Shown one piece after another: positions 45,236-55,092 of a stretch of DNA of 64,000 bases. Each line of letters opens with the position of its first letter. The first letter of the stretch is position 1. The position numbers and the translations under genes were made by a program. The notes below the pieces were generated by a model. It ran no database searches and was not told where the DNA came from. It saw only the letters and a program-made list of their open reading frames with translations. Source of the stretch: Algoriphagus formosus (GTDB lineage Bacteria; Bacteroidota; Bacteroidia; Cytophagales; Cyclobacteriaceae); the NCBI RefSeq assembly GCF_002807035.1, contig NZ_NIUC01000005.1, forward strand, positions 1-64,000. The letters run 5' to 3'.

Positions 45236-46184
45236 ATTAGAGAATTTCCTCAGTACCTATTCATTCGGAAAAAAACCCGATGAACTTTATGACCCCATCC
45301 GGTATATTTTATCACTTGGAGGAAAAAGAATCCGGCCCTTGCTCAGCCTTTTGTCCTATGGACTTTATCAAGACAATCCTGAAAAAATCCTCAGTCAGGC
45401 TGCTGCAATAGAAGTTTTTCACAATTTCACCCTGATGCATGATGACATCATGGACGAAGCGCCTCTCCGCCGAGGAAAGGCGACAGTTCATGAAAAATGG
45501 AATGCCAATGTAGCCATTCTATCAGGTGATGTCATGCTAGTAAGGGCCTATGACCTCTTGCTGCCGAGTCCGGCTGATATTCTGGGTAAACTTATTCAGG
45601 AATTCAATCAGACGGCCGCCGAAGTTTGTGAGGGACAACAGCTAGACATGAATTTCGAACTTCGAGATGAAGTTCATGAGGACGAATACATCGAGATGAT
45701 ACGGCTGAAAACAGCTGTTCTATTGGGTTTTGCTCTTAAACTCGGGGCAATGCTGGGCAGAGCTTCAGAGGAGGATCAAAAGTGCTTGTATGACTTTGGT
45801 GTGAATATCGGAGTAGGTTTTCAGCTTAAGGATGACTTATTGGACGTCTTTGCGGACCAAGCAAAATTCGGTAAGCAGGTAGGTGGGGATATCATTTCAA
45901 ACAAGAAAACCTTCCTCTTGATTAAGGCACTTGAGCTGGCAAAAGGTGAAGATGAAAAAGTTTTGAAAGATTGGTTAGCTAAGAAGGAATTTGATCCGGA
46001 AGAGAAAGTGAAAGCCGTCAAGGAGCTTTATGAAAAATTGGGTGTACGAAAGCTAGCCGAAAATAGAATGAATGATTATTTCCAGAGCGGATTCGAGCTT
46101 TTGGAAACTTTTGCTCAATCGGAAAACCCATATTACCAAAGCTTGCTGGAAATCACACAAGCCCTAGTCCACCGAGAAAAATAA
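45198..46184 (+). CDS. Polyprenyl (isoprenyl) diphosphate synthase
   Basis: About 328 residues. Two aspartate-rich motifs are intact: first HDDIMDEAPLRRGKATVH (DDxxD plus RR), second GFQLKDDLLDVF. GGKRIRPLLSLLSYGL is the IPP-binding part. It makes a long-chain all-trans prenyl diphosphate, probably for menaquinone or other lipids; the chain length cannot be read reliably. The ATG at 45198 lies 38 bases inside rnr in another frame, so translation is likely coupled. Confidence 0.93.
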   Translation: MTKNPIAPELLDKLENFLSTYSFGKKPDELYDPIRYILSLGGKRIRPLLSLLSYGLYQDNPEKILSQAAAIEVFHNFTLMHDDIMDEAPLRRGKATVHEKWNANVAILSGDVMLVRAYDLLLPSPADILGKLIQEFNQTAAEVCEGQQLDMNFELRDEVHEDEYIEMIRLKTAVLLGFALKLGAMLGRASEEDQKCLYDFGVNIGVGFQLKDDLLDVFADQAKFGKQVGGDIISNKKTFLLIKALELAKGEDEKVLKDWLAKKEFDPEEKVKAVKELYEKLGVRKLAENRMNDYFQSGFELLETFAQSENPYYQSLLEITQALVHREK

Positions 46185-46187
46185 ATC

Positions 46188-46817
46188 ATGAACGTATCCA
46201 TCACGGTTATCATTATTGCCCTTACGGCAATCAGTAGCTTTTTGGCTTTTTCAAACCTTTCACTGATCGAACGCTGGATGTTCACTCCCTACTTGATCAA
46301 GCTCAGAAAGCAATGGGATCGCTTCGTCCTATCAGGCTTTATTCATAAAGACTACATTCACCTACTCTTCAACATGTTTACCTTCTACTTCTTTGGAAGG
46401 GTTGTGGAGCAGTTTCTGGCTTTCAAGTATGGAAGTACTACGGGGGGAATCATCTTTATCCTATTCTACCTCTTGGGGATAATCATTGCGGATATTCCTA
46501 CTTACCTGAAGCATCAGGACAATTCCTACTACAGAGCATTAGGTGCTTCAGGCGGGACCGCAGCTACTGTCTTTGCCAGTATCATCATTCTTCCACTGGC
46601 TGATATTTGCCTATTTGGAATTCTATGCTTGCCAGGGTTTATTCTGGGGGCCCTGTTTCTAATTTACTCCTACACCAAAGGCAAGCAGGATAGCGACGGA
46701 ATCAATCACGACGCTCACCTGTATGGGGCCTTATTTGGAATAATTTTCATTTTGGTTTTATCCCCGAATAGTGCTCTGGACTTTGTAGAGCAAATCAAAA
46801 ATTTCAGCATATTTTAA
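46188..46817 (+). CDS. Rhomboid family intramembrane serine protease
   Basis: 209 residues with about six hydrophobic helices. Catalytic Ser in RALGASGGTAATVFA (GxSG) and His in HDAHLYGALFG; the conserved HxxxN helix is KDYIHLLFNMFTFYFFGRVVEQF. Compact rhomboid, inner membrane, cleaves within membrane segments; substrate unknown. Last gene of the rightward run, ended by a bidirectional terminator. Confidence 0.93.
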   Translation: MNVSITVIIIALTAISSFLAFSNLSLIERWMFTPYLIKLRKQWDRFVLSGFIHKDYIHLLFNMFTFYFFGRVVEQFLAFKYGSTTGGIIFILFYLLGIIIADIPTYLKHQDNSYYRALGASGGTAATVFASIIILPLADICLFGILCLPGFILGALFLIYSYTKGKQDSDGINHDAHLYGALFGIIFILVLSPNSALDFVEQIKNFSIF

Positions 46818-46850
46818 AAAAACCTCCCTGAAAAATCAGGGAGGTTCAAA
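46815..46850. terminator. Bidirectional terminator
   Basis: AACCTCCCTG / CAGGGAGGTT stem with A and T runs, between convergent rhomboid and Asp-box genes. Confidence 0.85.
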
Positions 46851-46851
46851 T

Positions 46852-49800
46852 TTACTTTTTAATATCCAGCTTGGTTCTCAGCTCCTCGATATTCAGGAGT
46901 TTGGAAATTTCCTCCTGTTCGAGTCGCTTGAATCGCGCTAGCTGTACATCTATCTGCTCTGTCAATTCTGCTCTGACCTCCTCTGCTTGATCTGTAGGCT
47001 TGTAATCTCCATTGCCAGCGATTGAGTTCAAGTGAGCCAATTTATTATTCAGTCGAATCGGGAAATTCAAAGGGTCTTGCCCGCTTCGATTTTTGGTTTG
47101 ATATAAAGTTTCCTCTATCTCAGTCATCTCCGCTTGAATGGCCTCCAAATTGGCAGGCTTGGTTTCCATACTATCCAACTCAGCACGATACTGACGAATC
47201 AGCTTGATGGTCTGATGAGTCTCTGTCAGTTTTCTATTGACATTCATCAGAAACTCAAACTGCTCCTCCAAATCGGCTTGGGTAGAAGGATATCTCGGAT
47301 CTGCCAATACCTTGAATGGCTGAACTTGGGATTGTCCATCTAGAGTCATTTTCACTTTATAATCCCCAGGAGTCACTTTAGGCCCTCTCAAGCTAGCAGC
47401 CCACATAATCAGCCCGTCAAAGCCTTCTGCATCCTCTACCCGAAGATTCCAGTTGAACTCATTACTTCCCGCTTTTACCTTAAGTGTGTCACCATTATAG
47501 CCTTTGGAAGAAAATGTTCTGAGAACATTATCATTGCTATCCATAAACTCAATTCGAAGTTCATCCTTTGGTTCTTCCTTCATGAAGTAGTAAACCAAAA
47601 CTCCTCCATCCCGATTTGTTCCGGCATAATTTGAGCTTCTGCTTGAGCCATCAATTCGATACGAATCCTGTGGTTTGAAAAGGTGTAGAGCTTTGTTTTC
47701 AATTCCTGGCTCTGCTTGGTGAAGCACTGTCAAATCATCAATGATCCAAAAAGAACGTCCCTGAGTTGCTGCAATGAGGTTATTCTCTTTAATGGCTAGG
47801 TCTGTTATTGGAACGATCGGCAGGTTCATCTGAAGCGAATGCCAAGTAGCTCCATCATCTTTGGAATAATACATGCCAGTCTCTGTACCTGCGTAAAGCA
47901 TTCCACGCTTCACTGGATCGGCTCTTACCACTCTGGTAAAGTGCTCCGGGTCAATCCCGGATGTGATTTTGGTCCAGGTTTTCCCATAATCCTTTGTTTT
48001 GTACAGATATGGCTCGTAGTTCCCCATTTTGTAGCCTGTAGCAGCAAAATAGGCCTCAGCTGGGTCAAATGGGCTCGCTTCGATGCTATTGATCTGTAGC
48101 CATTCCGGCATATCACTTGGTGTGACATTTTGCCAAGTCTCTCCATTATCTGTGGTCACATGCACCAAACCGTCATCCGATCCAGCCCAAATCACACCTT
48201 GCTTTAAAGGAGACTCAGCAGCAGTGAAGATAGTCGCATAGTATTCCACAGAGGTATTGTCCTTGGTGATCGGTCCTCCTGAAGGCCCTAGCTTGCTCTT
48301 ATCGTTTCTTGTAAGGTCAGGGGAAAATACCTCCCAGCTTTGTCCCTCATCTCTAGACCTGTGAAACTGATTACTCGTGGTATACAATAAATCTGAATCA
48401 TGCGGAGAGAAGAAAATAGGGAAATTCCACTGGAATCTGTATTTCATATCCTCAGCTCCATGACCCATAGGATTATCAGGCCACACGTTTACAGAGCGAG
48501 TAATTCCTTTGTCATGATCTACACGAGTCAAGTATCCACCATAAGACCCTCCATAAACGATGTCATTATTATCAGGGTCTGGTGCAATCCAACCGGATTC
48601 TCCACCTGCTGTTGGTTCCCAATCATCCTCGGTGATTCCTCCTCTTCCATCAATTCGATGTCTGATTCTCACCGTGGAGTTATCTTGCTGTGCTCCATAG
48701 ATTCTATATGGGAAAGAGTTATCAGTGGTGACGCGGTAAAACTGAGAAGTTGGCTGATTCATGTAAGTTGACCAGCTTGCACCACCATCTTCAGAGATTT
48801 GGGCACCGCCGTCATCTGCGATAGCCATACGCTGATTATTGTTTGGATCAATCCAAAGGTCGTGATGATCACCATGTGGAGCATTGGCTCCTTTGAAGGT
48901 TTTACCACCATCAGTGGATTTGTGATAGCTTACATTCAATACATAGACCGTTTCCTCATCCTGAGGGTCCGCGTAGATTCTTGAATAGTACCATGCACGC
49001 TGACGTAGACTTCGGCCTTCATTGGTGCGAGTCCAAGACTCACCTGCATCCATGGATACATATACACCACCGTTTTCATTTTCTATGATGGTATACAAGC
49101 GATCTGAATTCAGAGGAGAAACTGCAATCCCCATGATTCCGAGAGTTCCTTCTGGAAAGCCTTCTTTTTGGGTTAGGTCTTCCCAGTTTTTACCTCCGTC
49201 TGTGGACTTAAACATTTTACTGCCTGGCCCTCCACTCTCAAGTGAATAGGGTGTACGCTTGATTTCCCAAGTAGTGGCATAGATGGTTTCAGGATCATTT
49301 GGATCCAAAACCAGATCCACTGCTCCAGCTACGTCACTGACATAAAGGACTTTTTCCCAATTGGCACCACCGTCGGTCGATTTAAAGACTCCTCTGGTTT
49401 CATCAGGCTTAAAGATATCTCCCATCACAGCAGCATAAACTACATCAGGGTTTTCGGGATGGATTCGCAGTCTTGCCACAAATCGTGACTTATCAAGTCC
49501 GGCTCTCTCCCAGCTTTTTCCGGCATCGGTACTTTTCCAAATACCATATCCAAAAGAAACATTCCCTCTTACGGTTTTTTCACCACCGCCTGCATAGACG
49601 ACACTGGTGTCACTTTCTGCAACGGCTACTGCTCCAATGGATCCACCGAAGTAGCCATCAGAAACGGATTTCCAGGTTTTCCCGGAGTCTACTGTTTTCC
49701 AAACTCCTCCACCTGTACTTCCGAAATAATAAGTGTGGTCTGATCCACTTACCCCTGTAACGGCATCGGATCGCCCACCCCTGAATGGGCCGACTAAACG

Positions 49801-49914
49801 CCACTCTAGCGCTTTATACACCTGAGGATCAGGGACATTTTGGGCTTTTGCTTCAAAGAGAAATAATGATGCTATGAAGAGCATCACTAATCCCAATTGC
49901 TTTGTTTTGTTCAT
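46852..49914 (-). CDS. Secreted Asp-box beta-propeller protein, VPS10/sortilin-like
   Basis: 1020 residues. Signal peptide (LGLVMLFIASLFLFEAKAQ) then about 11 Asp-box motifs (for example KTVDSGKTW, KSTDAGKSW, KSTDGGANW, VSMDAGESW, ISEDGGASW, VTTDNGETW, KTKDYGKTW, YSKDDGATW) spread over residues 80-690. These fit a VPS10/sortilin-type ten-bladed or double beta-propeller. The last ~300 residues form a beta-sandwich-like part (LRIEFMDSNDNVLRTFSSKG) and a helical tail. Often annotated as glycosyl hydrolase or sialidase-like, but no catalytic set is visible. It lies 92 bases downstream of the S9 peptidase on the same strand. Confidence 0.82.
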   Translation of the reverse strand: MNKTKQLGLVMLFIASLFLFEAKAQNVPDPQVYKALEWRLVGPFRGGRSDAVTGVSGSDHTYYFGSTGGGVWKTVDSGKTWKSVSDGYFGGSIGAVAVAESDTSVVYAGGGEKTVRGNVSFGYGIWKSTDAGKSWERAGLDKSRFVARLRIHPENPDVVYAAVMGDIFKPDETRGVFKSTDGGANWEKVLYVSDVAGAVDLVLDPNDPETIYATTWEIKRTPYSLESGGPGSKMFKSTDGGKNWEDLTQKEGFPEGTLGIMGIAVSPLNSDRLYTIIENENGGVYVSMDAGESWTRTNEGRSLRQRAWYYSRIYADPQDEETVYVLNVSYHKSTDGGKTFKGANAPHGDHHDLWIDPNNNQRMAIADDGGAQISEDGGASWSTYMNQPTSQFYRVTTDNSFPYRIYGAQQDNSTVRIRHRIDGRGGITEDDWEPTAGGESGWIAPDPDNNDIVYGGSYGGYLTRVDHDKGITRSVNVWPDNPMGHGAEDMKYRFQWNFPIFFSPHDSDLLYTTSNQFHRSRDEGQSWEVFSPDLTRNDKSKLGPSGGPITKDNTSVEYYATIFTAAESPLKQGVIWAGSDDGLVHVTTDNGETWQNVTPSDMPEWLQINSIEASPFDPAEAYFAATGYKMGNYEPYLYKTKDYGKTWTKITSGIDPEHFTRVVRADPVKRGMLYAGTETGMYYSKDDGATWHSLQMNLPIVPITDLAIKENNLIAATQGRSFWIIDDLTVLHQAEPGIENKALHLFKPQDSYRIDGSSRSSNYAGTNRDGGVLVYYFMKEEPKDELRIEFMDSNDNVLRTFSSKGYNGDTLKVKAGSNEFNWNLRVEDAEGFDGLIMWAASLRGPKVTPGDYKVKMTLDGQSQVQPFKVLADPRYPSTQADLEEQFEFLMNVNRKLTETHQTIKLIRQYRAELDSMETKPANLEAIQAEMTEIEETLYQTKNRSGQDPLNFPIRLNNKLAHLNSIAGNGDYKPTDQAEEVRAELTEQIDVQLARFKRLEQEEISKLLNIEELRTKLDIKK

Positions 49915-50006
49915 AGATATTAAGGTTGGCAATTTTTTATGGTTAAAACTTACTTAATTTTTTCTATTAGGGCGGAATCTAGTGGGAGATTTATTACCAA
50001 AATCGA

Positions 50007-52715
50007 TCAATCGGCTCTTTCATACTGCTTTTCCAGATGAGGAACACCTTCTATCATCCATTTAGGAGCAGGCTTGTCCATGAGGTAATGATCAAAATAA
50101 GCCTTCATTCTTCTTTGAAAATCCTTTTGATTCGCTTCGTTGGCCAAGTGATGCCCTTCCTTGGGGTAGGAAAGGAAAATCACCTCTTTACCATTTCTTC
50201 GAGCCGCATTGAACAACTCCAAGCCCTGAGACCAGTCTACGGCTCCATCATCCGTTCCGTGAAGTATCATGAAAGGTGTCTTAATATTGGGCACATGATG
50301 CATGGGGTTCTCCCGCTGATAATCCTCCCGATGTGTCCAAGGAGTTACACCCCTACCCATTCTCACCTGACCAATTTCCATGATACCATGGTGGACTGTC
50401 CCGGAGCTTCCATAGATATTGTTATAAAAGCTCTCCAGATTGGTCGGAGGAGCTCCCGTGACAATGCATCTAAACATATCCGTCTGAGTAAGGATAAAAG
50501 AAGTCTGATATCCACCCCAACTGTGACCTTGAAGCCCAATTCGATCTGCATCGGCATATCCTAGCTTGATCAATTCCTTGGCAGCTGAAGTAATGACATC
50601 CAACGAACTGGTTCCCGGACGACCTTCATCAAAAACGATATCCGGCATGAATATCAAATAGCCATTACTCGCGTAAGTAGAAAAATGAGGTCGATCATCG
50701 TAAACAGGCATGGAATACTGATGATGGCGATTGGACATTTTTTCATAGAAGTACATGATAGTTGGATAGGCTTTGCCCTCCTCATACCCTGCAGGAAGCG
50801 TCAATGTCCCTTGTAATTTATTACCTCTGCTATCAGTAAAGTCAATAAGTTTTCGCTTTCCCCAAGCATATTCTGCCTGTTGAGGATTGGCATCGGTAAT
50901 CCTTTCCTGACTTTTGAAAGCAGTATTGGCGACGTAATAATCAGGAAAATTCTCAAAGGTCTGTTTGGTAAAGAAGACCCGATCAGATTCCTCGGCCTTC
51001 ATAGGGTTACCATAGCTCCAATCTTCATAAACCAGTGGTTTGGGAGATTTACCCACCTCTAATTCATAAAATCCTTCCTTTTTAGTCCACTCTCCATAAG
51101 CTGATAAAAGTAGAGCTTGATCGGTATCCACCCACTCTTGGTTTGGATCAAGCTGTACCAGGCGGAATCTGATTTCCTCAGCATCTCCAATTTTGGTGAT
51201 ATTTTCCGCAGAGGAGCCATCCAAGGCAAGCTGCCAAAGGTCAAATTTGTGATTGACAATTACATGCTTACCATCCTTAGTCCAGCCAGCCACTCCATAG
51301 GGAGGCTTTTCATGCGGATAAGGATGCTCCAAATCCATAAATACTAGGGGAGCTTTCGAAGAAACATCTGTGATCTGCTCAGTGTCAAAATCATAAACCA
51401 TCAAGGCTGTATCTTTCTGATACAAATAATATCGACCGTCCGGCGAATAACTCAATGGACGCTTGACCTCTTTCGCAATGAGCTTTTTATCACCGGAAGT
51501 AATATCGACTCGATAAAAATCAGCTGGAGAAACGCCCCAGTTCACATCACTGATATACGGGGTTTCATCTCTTCCCAATCGGTATTTTGGATGCTTAGAA
51601 TCCAAAACCGTCCTCATTTCCTCATCAGCCAGTTGCTTGAAATCGTCATTTTGGAAATGATAAACGGATTGATAGGTAAAGTTTTTATTCCTATTGGCTC
51701 TTACAATCTGTACTGACTGAATGTAGGGATCTTTCCAATGCCATACGTCCACATTAGCAATTGTATCCTTATTCATTTTGATTTTCTCCTCCTGCTCCTT
51801 AATTCCAAAAAAGATAGACTTACCATCTTCGGAAAAGGAAAGGGCTTCTTTATCACTGATGACAAAGTCTGCTGGAAAGCCAGATGATTTGGAGTCCAGC
51901 GTAGCCATCTTCGGTTCCATATCCAGATTATAAAAAACCAACAAATCATTGGGCTGCTGCCAAAGAGTATCCACTTTATTACCTCTTAAAACCGCAAGTT
52001 GGTTTCCTTTCTCTTCATACTCTTCCTTTTTGGCATTTTGGTCATCCCAAGTAAGGCTTTGATAGCTGGCCTTGGAAGCATCCAACAGATCAGTGGACTT
52101 TGAGCTCAATGACAACAGGTAAACACCGTTGCCAATTTGATCTTCCGCATCAACAAGGTAAGCCAAATGCGAACTCTTCTGATTAAAAGCGAATTCACTT
52201 ACGTTTCCTATTGACATGGCCTGCTCCTTATCAAGATCATAGAGAATCAGGTCTGCACCTTTGGCACCCTCAGGCTTATTCTTCAAAACTGCCCAAAACT
52301 TGCCATCATTTGAAAATGCCATTGAAGCGGCATTGGCAATTGAGTACTCTGCGTCTCCGGAAAGCTTACGCACATGAGCTTTTTGTTCGATCGGTTTTTT
52401 GGCCTTTTTGAGCTTTTCAGCTTCTTCTTCAATAGGTCTGGTGAAATAGGCCACATAGTTCCCTTTTTTGGAAAATGCAGGCCTCGAACCGTTTGGAACG
52501 CGGATAATGGATCGATCCGCTACTGACATAATATGAAGCGTATCATCAGATCCATTTGGTCTAAGGGAATAGGCGAACCAGTCTCCTGTAGGAGATACTT
52601 CCGGCGAAATAATCCTAGACCACTTGGGATAGTCTTCTAATTGGAGTGTCTTCTGCTGAGCCTGAAGGTTCAGACAGGAGAAAACAAACAGACAGATTAG
52701 TGTAAATATTCTCAT
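50007..52715 (-). CDS. S9 family prolyl oligopeptidase-type peptidase, secreted
   Basis: 902 residues. Signal peptide (TLICLFVFSCLNLQAQ), long beta-propeller domain (to about 640), then the alpha/beta-hydrolase domain. The triad is Ser in GLQGHSWGGYQTS, Asp in LHGTDDGAVDW and His in PKEGHHLANEANQ. Bacteroidota have many such dipeptidyl-peptidase-like enzymes for dietary or environmental peptides, and the substrate here is unknown. Together with the Asp-box protein downstream it forms a two-gene unit. Confidence 0.92.
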   Translation of the reverse strand: MRIFTLICLFVFSCLNLQAQQKTLQLEDYPKWSRIISPEVSPTGDWFAYSLRPNGSDDTLHIMSVADRSIIRVPNGSRPAFSKKGNYVAYFTRPIEEEAEKLKKAKKPIEQKAHVRKLSGDAEYSIANAASMAFSNDGKFWAVLKNKPEGAKGADLILYDLDKEQAMSIGNVSEFAFNQKSSHLAYLVDAEDQIGNGVYLLSLSSKSTDLLDASKASYQSLTWDDQNAKKEEYEEKGNQLAVLRGNKVDTLWQQPNDLLVFYNLDMEPKMATLDSKSSGFPADFVISDKEALSFSEDGKSIFFGIKEQEEKIKMNKDTIANVDVWHWKDPYIQSVQIVRANRNKNFTYQSVYHFQNDDFKQLADEEMRTVLDSKHPKYRLGRDETPYISDVNWGVSPADFYRVDITSGDKKLIAKEVKRPLSYSPDGRYYLYQKDTALMVYDFDTEQITDVSSKAPLVFMDLEHPYPHEKPPYGVAGWTKDGKHVIVNHKFDLWQLALDGSSAENITKIGDAEEIRFRLVQLDPNQEWVDTDQALLLSAYGEWTKKEGFYELEVGKSPKPLVYEDWSYGNPMKAEESDRVFFTKQTFENFPDYYVANTAFKSQERITDANPQQAEYAWGKRKLIDFTDSRGNKLQGTLTLPAGYEEGKAYPTIMYFYEKMSNRHHQYSMPVYDDRPHFSTYASNGYLIFMPDIVFDEGRPGTSSLDVITSAAKELIKLGYADADRIGLQGHSWGGYQTSFILTQTDMFRCIVTGAPPTNLESFYNNIYGSSGTVHHGIMEIGQVRMGRGVTPWTHREDYQRENPMHHVPNIKTPFMILHGTDDGAVDWSQGLELFNAARRNGKEVIFLSYPKEGHHLANEANQKDFQRRMKAYFDHYLMDKPAPKWMIEGVPHLEKQYERAD

Positions 52716-52818
52716 ATGCAGTGGATTAAGCTATTTATAGACAATGGACAAGATTGACCACTGCAGTTAAAAAACAAACACAAATTACATCTGAGGTAAA
52801 AATAAAATCATCGGGCAC

Positions 52819-52850
52819 AAAAAAAGGGCGATCTATCGATCGCCCTTTCA
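52819..52850 (-). terminator. Terminator of rplU-rpmA
   Basis: AAAGGGCGAT / ATCGCCCTTT stem just downstream of the rpmA stop. Confidence 0.85.
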
Positions 52851-52866
52851 TTTGAATTTATAAAAC

Positions 52867-53127
52867 TTAAGCTTCAGCAGGAAGCACGTTTACAATTGAC
52901 TTACCGTCAGCTTTCTTTACAAAAGCAACTTTACCGTCCGTCAATGCAAACAACGTGTGATCCTTACCCAATCCTACGTTTTCGCCAGGATGATGCTTAG
53001 TACCTCTTTGTCTTACGATGATGTTTCCGGCGATTACAGCCTCACCACCAAACTTTTTCACGCCCAATCTCTTGGAGTGGGACTCTCTACCGTTTTTGGA
53101 ACTACCTACACCTTTTTTGTGTGCCAT
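52867..53127 (-). CDS. rpmA: 50S ribosomal protein L27
   Basis: 86 residues, begins [20 protein letters not shown], the L27 N-terminus that reaches the peptidyl transferase centre, followed by [21 protein letters not shown]. It lacks the N-terminal extension cleaved in Firmicutes. Paired with rplU 35 bases upstream. Confidence 0.97.
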   Translation of the reverse strand: MAHKKGVGSSKNGRESHSKRLGVKKFGGEAVIAGNIIVRQRGTKHHPGENVGLGKDHTLFALTDGKVAFVKKADGKSIVNVLPAEA

Positions 53128-53162
53128 GGTTTAATACGTTTAAGGTTTTCTAAAATGAAAAC

Positions 53163-53474
53163 TTAGAGTGAAATATTTTCGATCAATAACTTAGTGAAAT
53201 CTTGTCTGTGACCATTCTTCTTCTTGTAGCCTTTTCTACGCTTCTTTTTGAAGACGATCACTTTATCACCTTTAACATGATCCAGCACCTTGCCAGATAC
53301 CTTTGCACCTTCTAGAAGTGGTGCGCCTATTGACACATTTCCGTCAGCTTCTGCCAACAGTACTTGGTCAAATTCCACGGAAGCGCCAGCCTCTGCGTCC
53401 AATTTAGGAGCGTAGATGGACTGATCTTTAGTTACTTTGAACTGCTTACCAGCGATGTTTACGATTGCGTACAT
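53163..53474 (-). CDS. rplU: 50S ribosomal protein L21
   Basis: 103 residues. Begins MYAIVNIAGKQFKVTKDQ and ends with KKKRRKGYKKKNGHRQDFTKLLI, standard L21. I start at ATG 53474; the open frame continues upstream without homology. First gene of rplU-rpmA. A -7 box TATATTTG lies 35 bases upstream. Confidence 0.97.
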   Translation of the reverse strand: MYAIVNIAGKQFKVTKDQSIYAPKLDAEAGASVEFDQVLLAEADGNVSIGAPLLEGAKVSGKVLDHVKGDKVIVFKKKRRKGYKKKNGHRQDFTKLLIENISL

Positions 53475-53508
53475 ATTGTGATTTTGATTCTTTATGAAAA
53501 TCGGAGTG

Positions 53509-53516
53509 CAAATATA
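53509..53516 (-). promoter_or_regulatory. rplU promoter, -7 box
   Basis: TATATTTG followed by CACTCC on the minus strand, the same continuation as the rRNA promoters. The -33 region is weak. Confidence 0.55.
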
Positions 53517-53883
53517 GATAACTATCCGATAAGAAAAAAGCTTACTTAAAAATTCGATTTTGGAATTACCCTGATTTCTATTCGAGACCATCCAATTCGA
53601 TAAATCGGTACCTTTATGACTCAAAAAATAATCATCAAGAAAATCTAGACCTTACAAAATAATATTTTTTACTCAAAGACATTTCCATATTATATTGATT
53701 TTCAATGGTTTAATAGAATTTAAAAAATTGACCTACGTTCAAATTTTTGATTGAACAGGATTAAAAAAAATTTTTTTGAAATAATTGAAAAAACTTTTCA
53801 CCCCCTGTAAATTGATAATTTTTTAAACCTTAACTTGATTTAAGACATATTTAAATATTGATTTACAACCTATTATAATGTTT

Positions 53884-53898
53884 TTGACCTTTGGTCAA
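53884..53898. promoter_or_regulatory. Candidate operator upstream of nrdB
   Basis: TTGACC-TTT-GGTCAA is a perfect 6-bp-arm palindrome. A second site with the same length and one arm mismatch (TTGACC-TAC-GTTCAA) is at 53728-53742. The arms are reminiscent of Crp/Fnr-family boxes, but the 3-base centre differs from the usual 4. Confidence 0.4.
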
Positions 53899-53960
53899 TT
53901 ACTCAATTCAAGTTGCTCTTAAGGGGTTTTATTTATCCAATTTGGTTCACATATTTGTTC

Positions 53961-53987
53961 AGAGGCTGTTCTGAAAAGGCAGCCTTT
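53961..53987 (+). promoter_or_regulatory. Hairpin in the nrdB leader
   Basis: AGAGGCTG / CAGCCTTT with an 11-base loop, followed by TTCT. It resembles a weak intrinsic terminator and could act as an attenuator ~85 bases before the nrdB start. Confidence 0.4.
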
Positions 53988-54072
53988 TCTATCCCAGAAG
54001 GTCAGATCCTTCGCCCAGTCAATTTTGAATCAGGAGATAAATTTTCCATTGAATAAATAAACAGAGAGAACG

Positions 54073-55050
54073 ATGCAAGAGGAACCCATTTTAGTAGACA
54101 ACAAGAATCGATTTGTTTTATTCCCCATTCAGCACCCTGATATTTGGCAATACTATAAAAAGGCGGAGGCAAGTTTCTGGACTGCCGAAGAGATTGACCT
54201 TAGTCAGGATTTAACTGATTGGAAAAATCTAAATGACGGCGAACGCCACTTTATCTCACACGTATTGGCCTTCTTTGCAGCCAGCGATGGGATTGTAAAT
54301 GAAAATTTGGCTGAGCACTTCGTGGCAGAAGTTCAATATACAGAGGCTAAATTTTTCTATGGTTTTCAGATTGCCATGGAGAACATCCACTCTGAAACAT
54401 ACAGCCTTCTCATCGACACTTATATAAAGGATGCTGTTGAGCGAGACAGACTACTCAATGCCATCGAGCATATTGACTGTGTAAAGAAAAAAGCAGACTG
54501 GGCACTACGATGGATTGATAACGGAAATTTCCAGGAGCGACTGATTGCCTTTGCAGCAGTTGAAGGTATTTTCTTCTCCGGCTCTTTCTGCTCTATTTTC
54601 TGGATGAAGAAGCGAGGCTTGATGCCGGGACTGACTTTCTCCAATGAATTGATTTCCCGTGATGAAGGATTGCACTGTGATTTTGCTTGTCATCTTTACA
54701 CCAAGCATGTGGTCAACCCACTTCCAAAAGACACCGTCCGCGAAATCATTATGGATGCGGTAGCAATCGAGAAAGAATTCGTGACTGACGCACTCCCAGT
54801 AAGATTGATCGGAATGAATGCAGATTTGATGTGTCAATACATCGAGTTTGTCGCTGACCGATTGTTGATGGAGCTTGGATGCGATAAAGTCTGGAACAGC
54901 ACCAATCCATTCGACTTTATGGACATGATTTCCCTTCAAGGAAAGACAAATTTCTTCGAAAAGAGAGTTGGAGATTATCAAAAGGCAGGGGTAATGAAAT
55001 CCCAAGAAACCTCAAGTGCTTCTCGTTTTTCTATCGAAGAAGATTTTTAA
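54073..55050 (+). CDS. nrdB: Ribonucleoside-diphosphate reductase class Ia, beta subunit
   Basis: 325 residues. Di-iron/tyrosyl-radical protein: first Asp in [13 protein letters not shown], Glu-His-Tyr in [13 protein letters not shown] (radical Tyr three residues after the HSE), and the later carboxylates and His in [11 protein letters not shown]...[14 protein letters not shown]. It works with NrdA to make deoxynucleotides under aerobic conditions. nrdA follows after 42 bases. Confidence 0.97.
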   Translation: MQEEPILVDNKNRFVLFPIQHPDIWQYYKKAEASFWTAEEIDLSQDLTDWKNLNDGERHFISHVLAFFAASDGIVNENLAEHFVAEVQYTEAKFFYGFQIAMENIHSETYSLLIDTYIKDAVERDRLLNAIEHIDCVKKKADWALRWIDNGNFQERLIAFAAVEGIFFSGSFCSIFWMKKRGLMPGLTFSNELISRDEGLHCDFACHLYTKHVVNPLPKDTVREIIMDAVAIEKEFVTDALPVRLIGMNADLMCQYIEFVADRLLMELGCDKVWNSTNPFDFMDMISLQGKTNFFEKRVGDYQKAGVMKSQETSSASRFSIEEDF

Positions 55051-55092
55051 ACAATACCCATAACCTATCCCACAACCTTAACCCAAATCGAA

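Larger units (their letters stand above)
53475..54072. other. Long AT-rich intergenic region between rplU and nrdB
   Basis: About 600 bases, very AT-rich, with no credible gene. Its left part carries the rplU promoter. The rest holds two 15-base imperfect palindromes (53728-53742 and 53884-53898) and a terminator-like hairpin (53961-53987) ahead of nrdB. No consensus NrdR or DnaA box was recognised. Confidence 0.7.
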
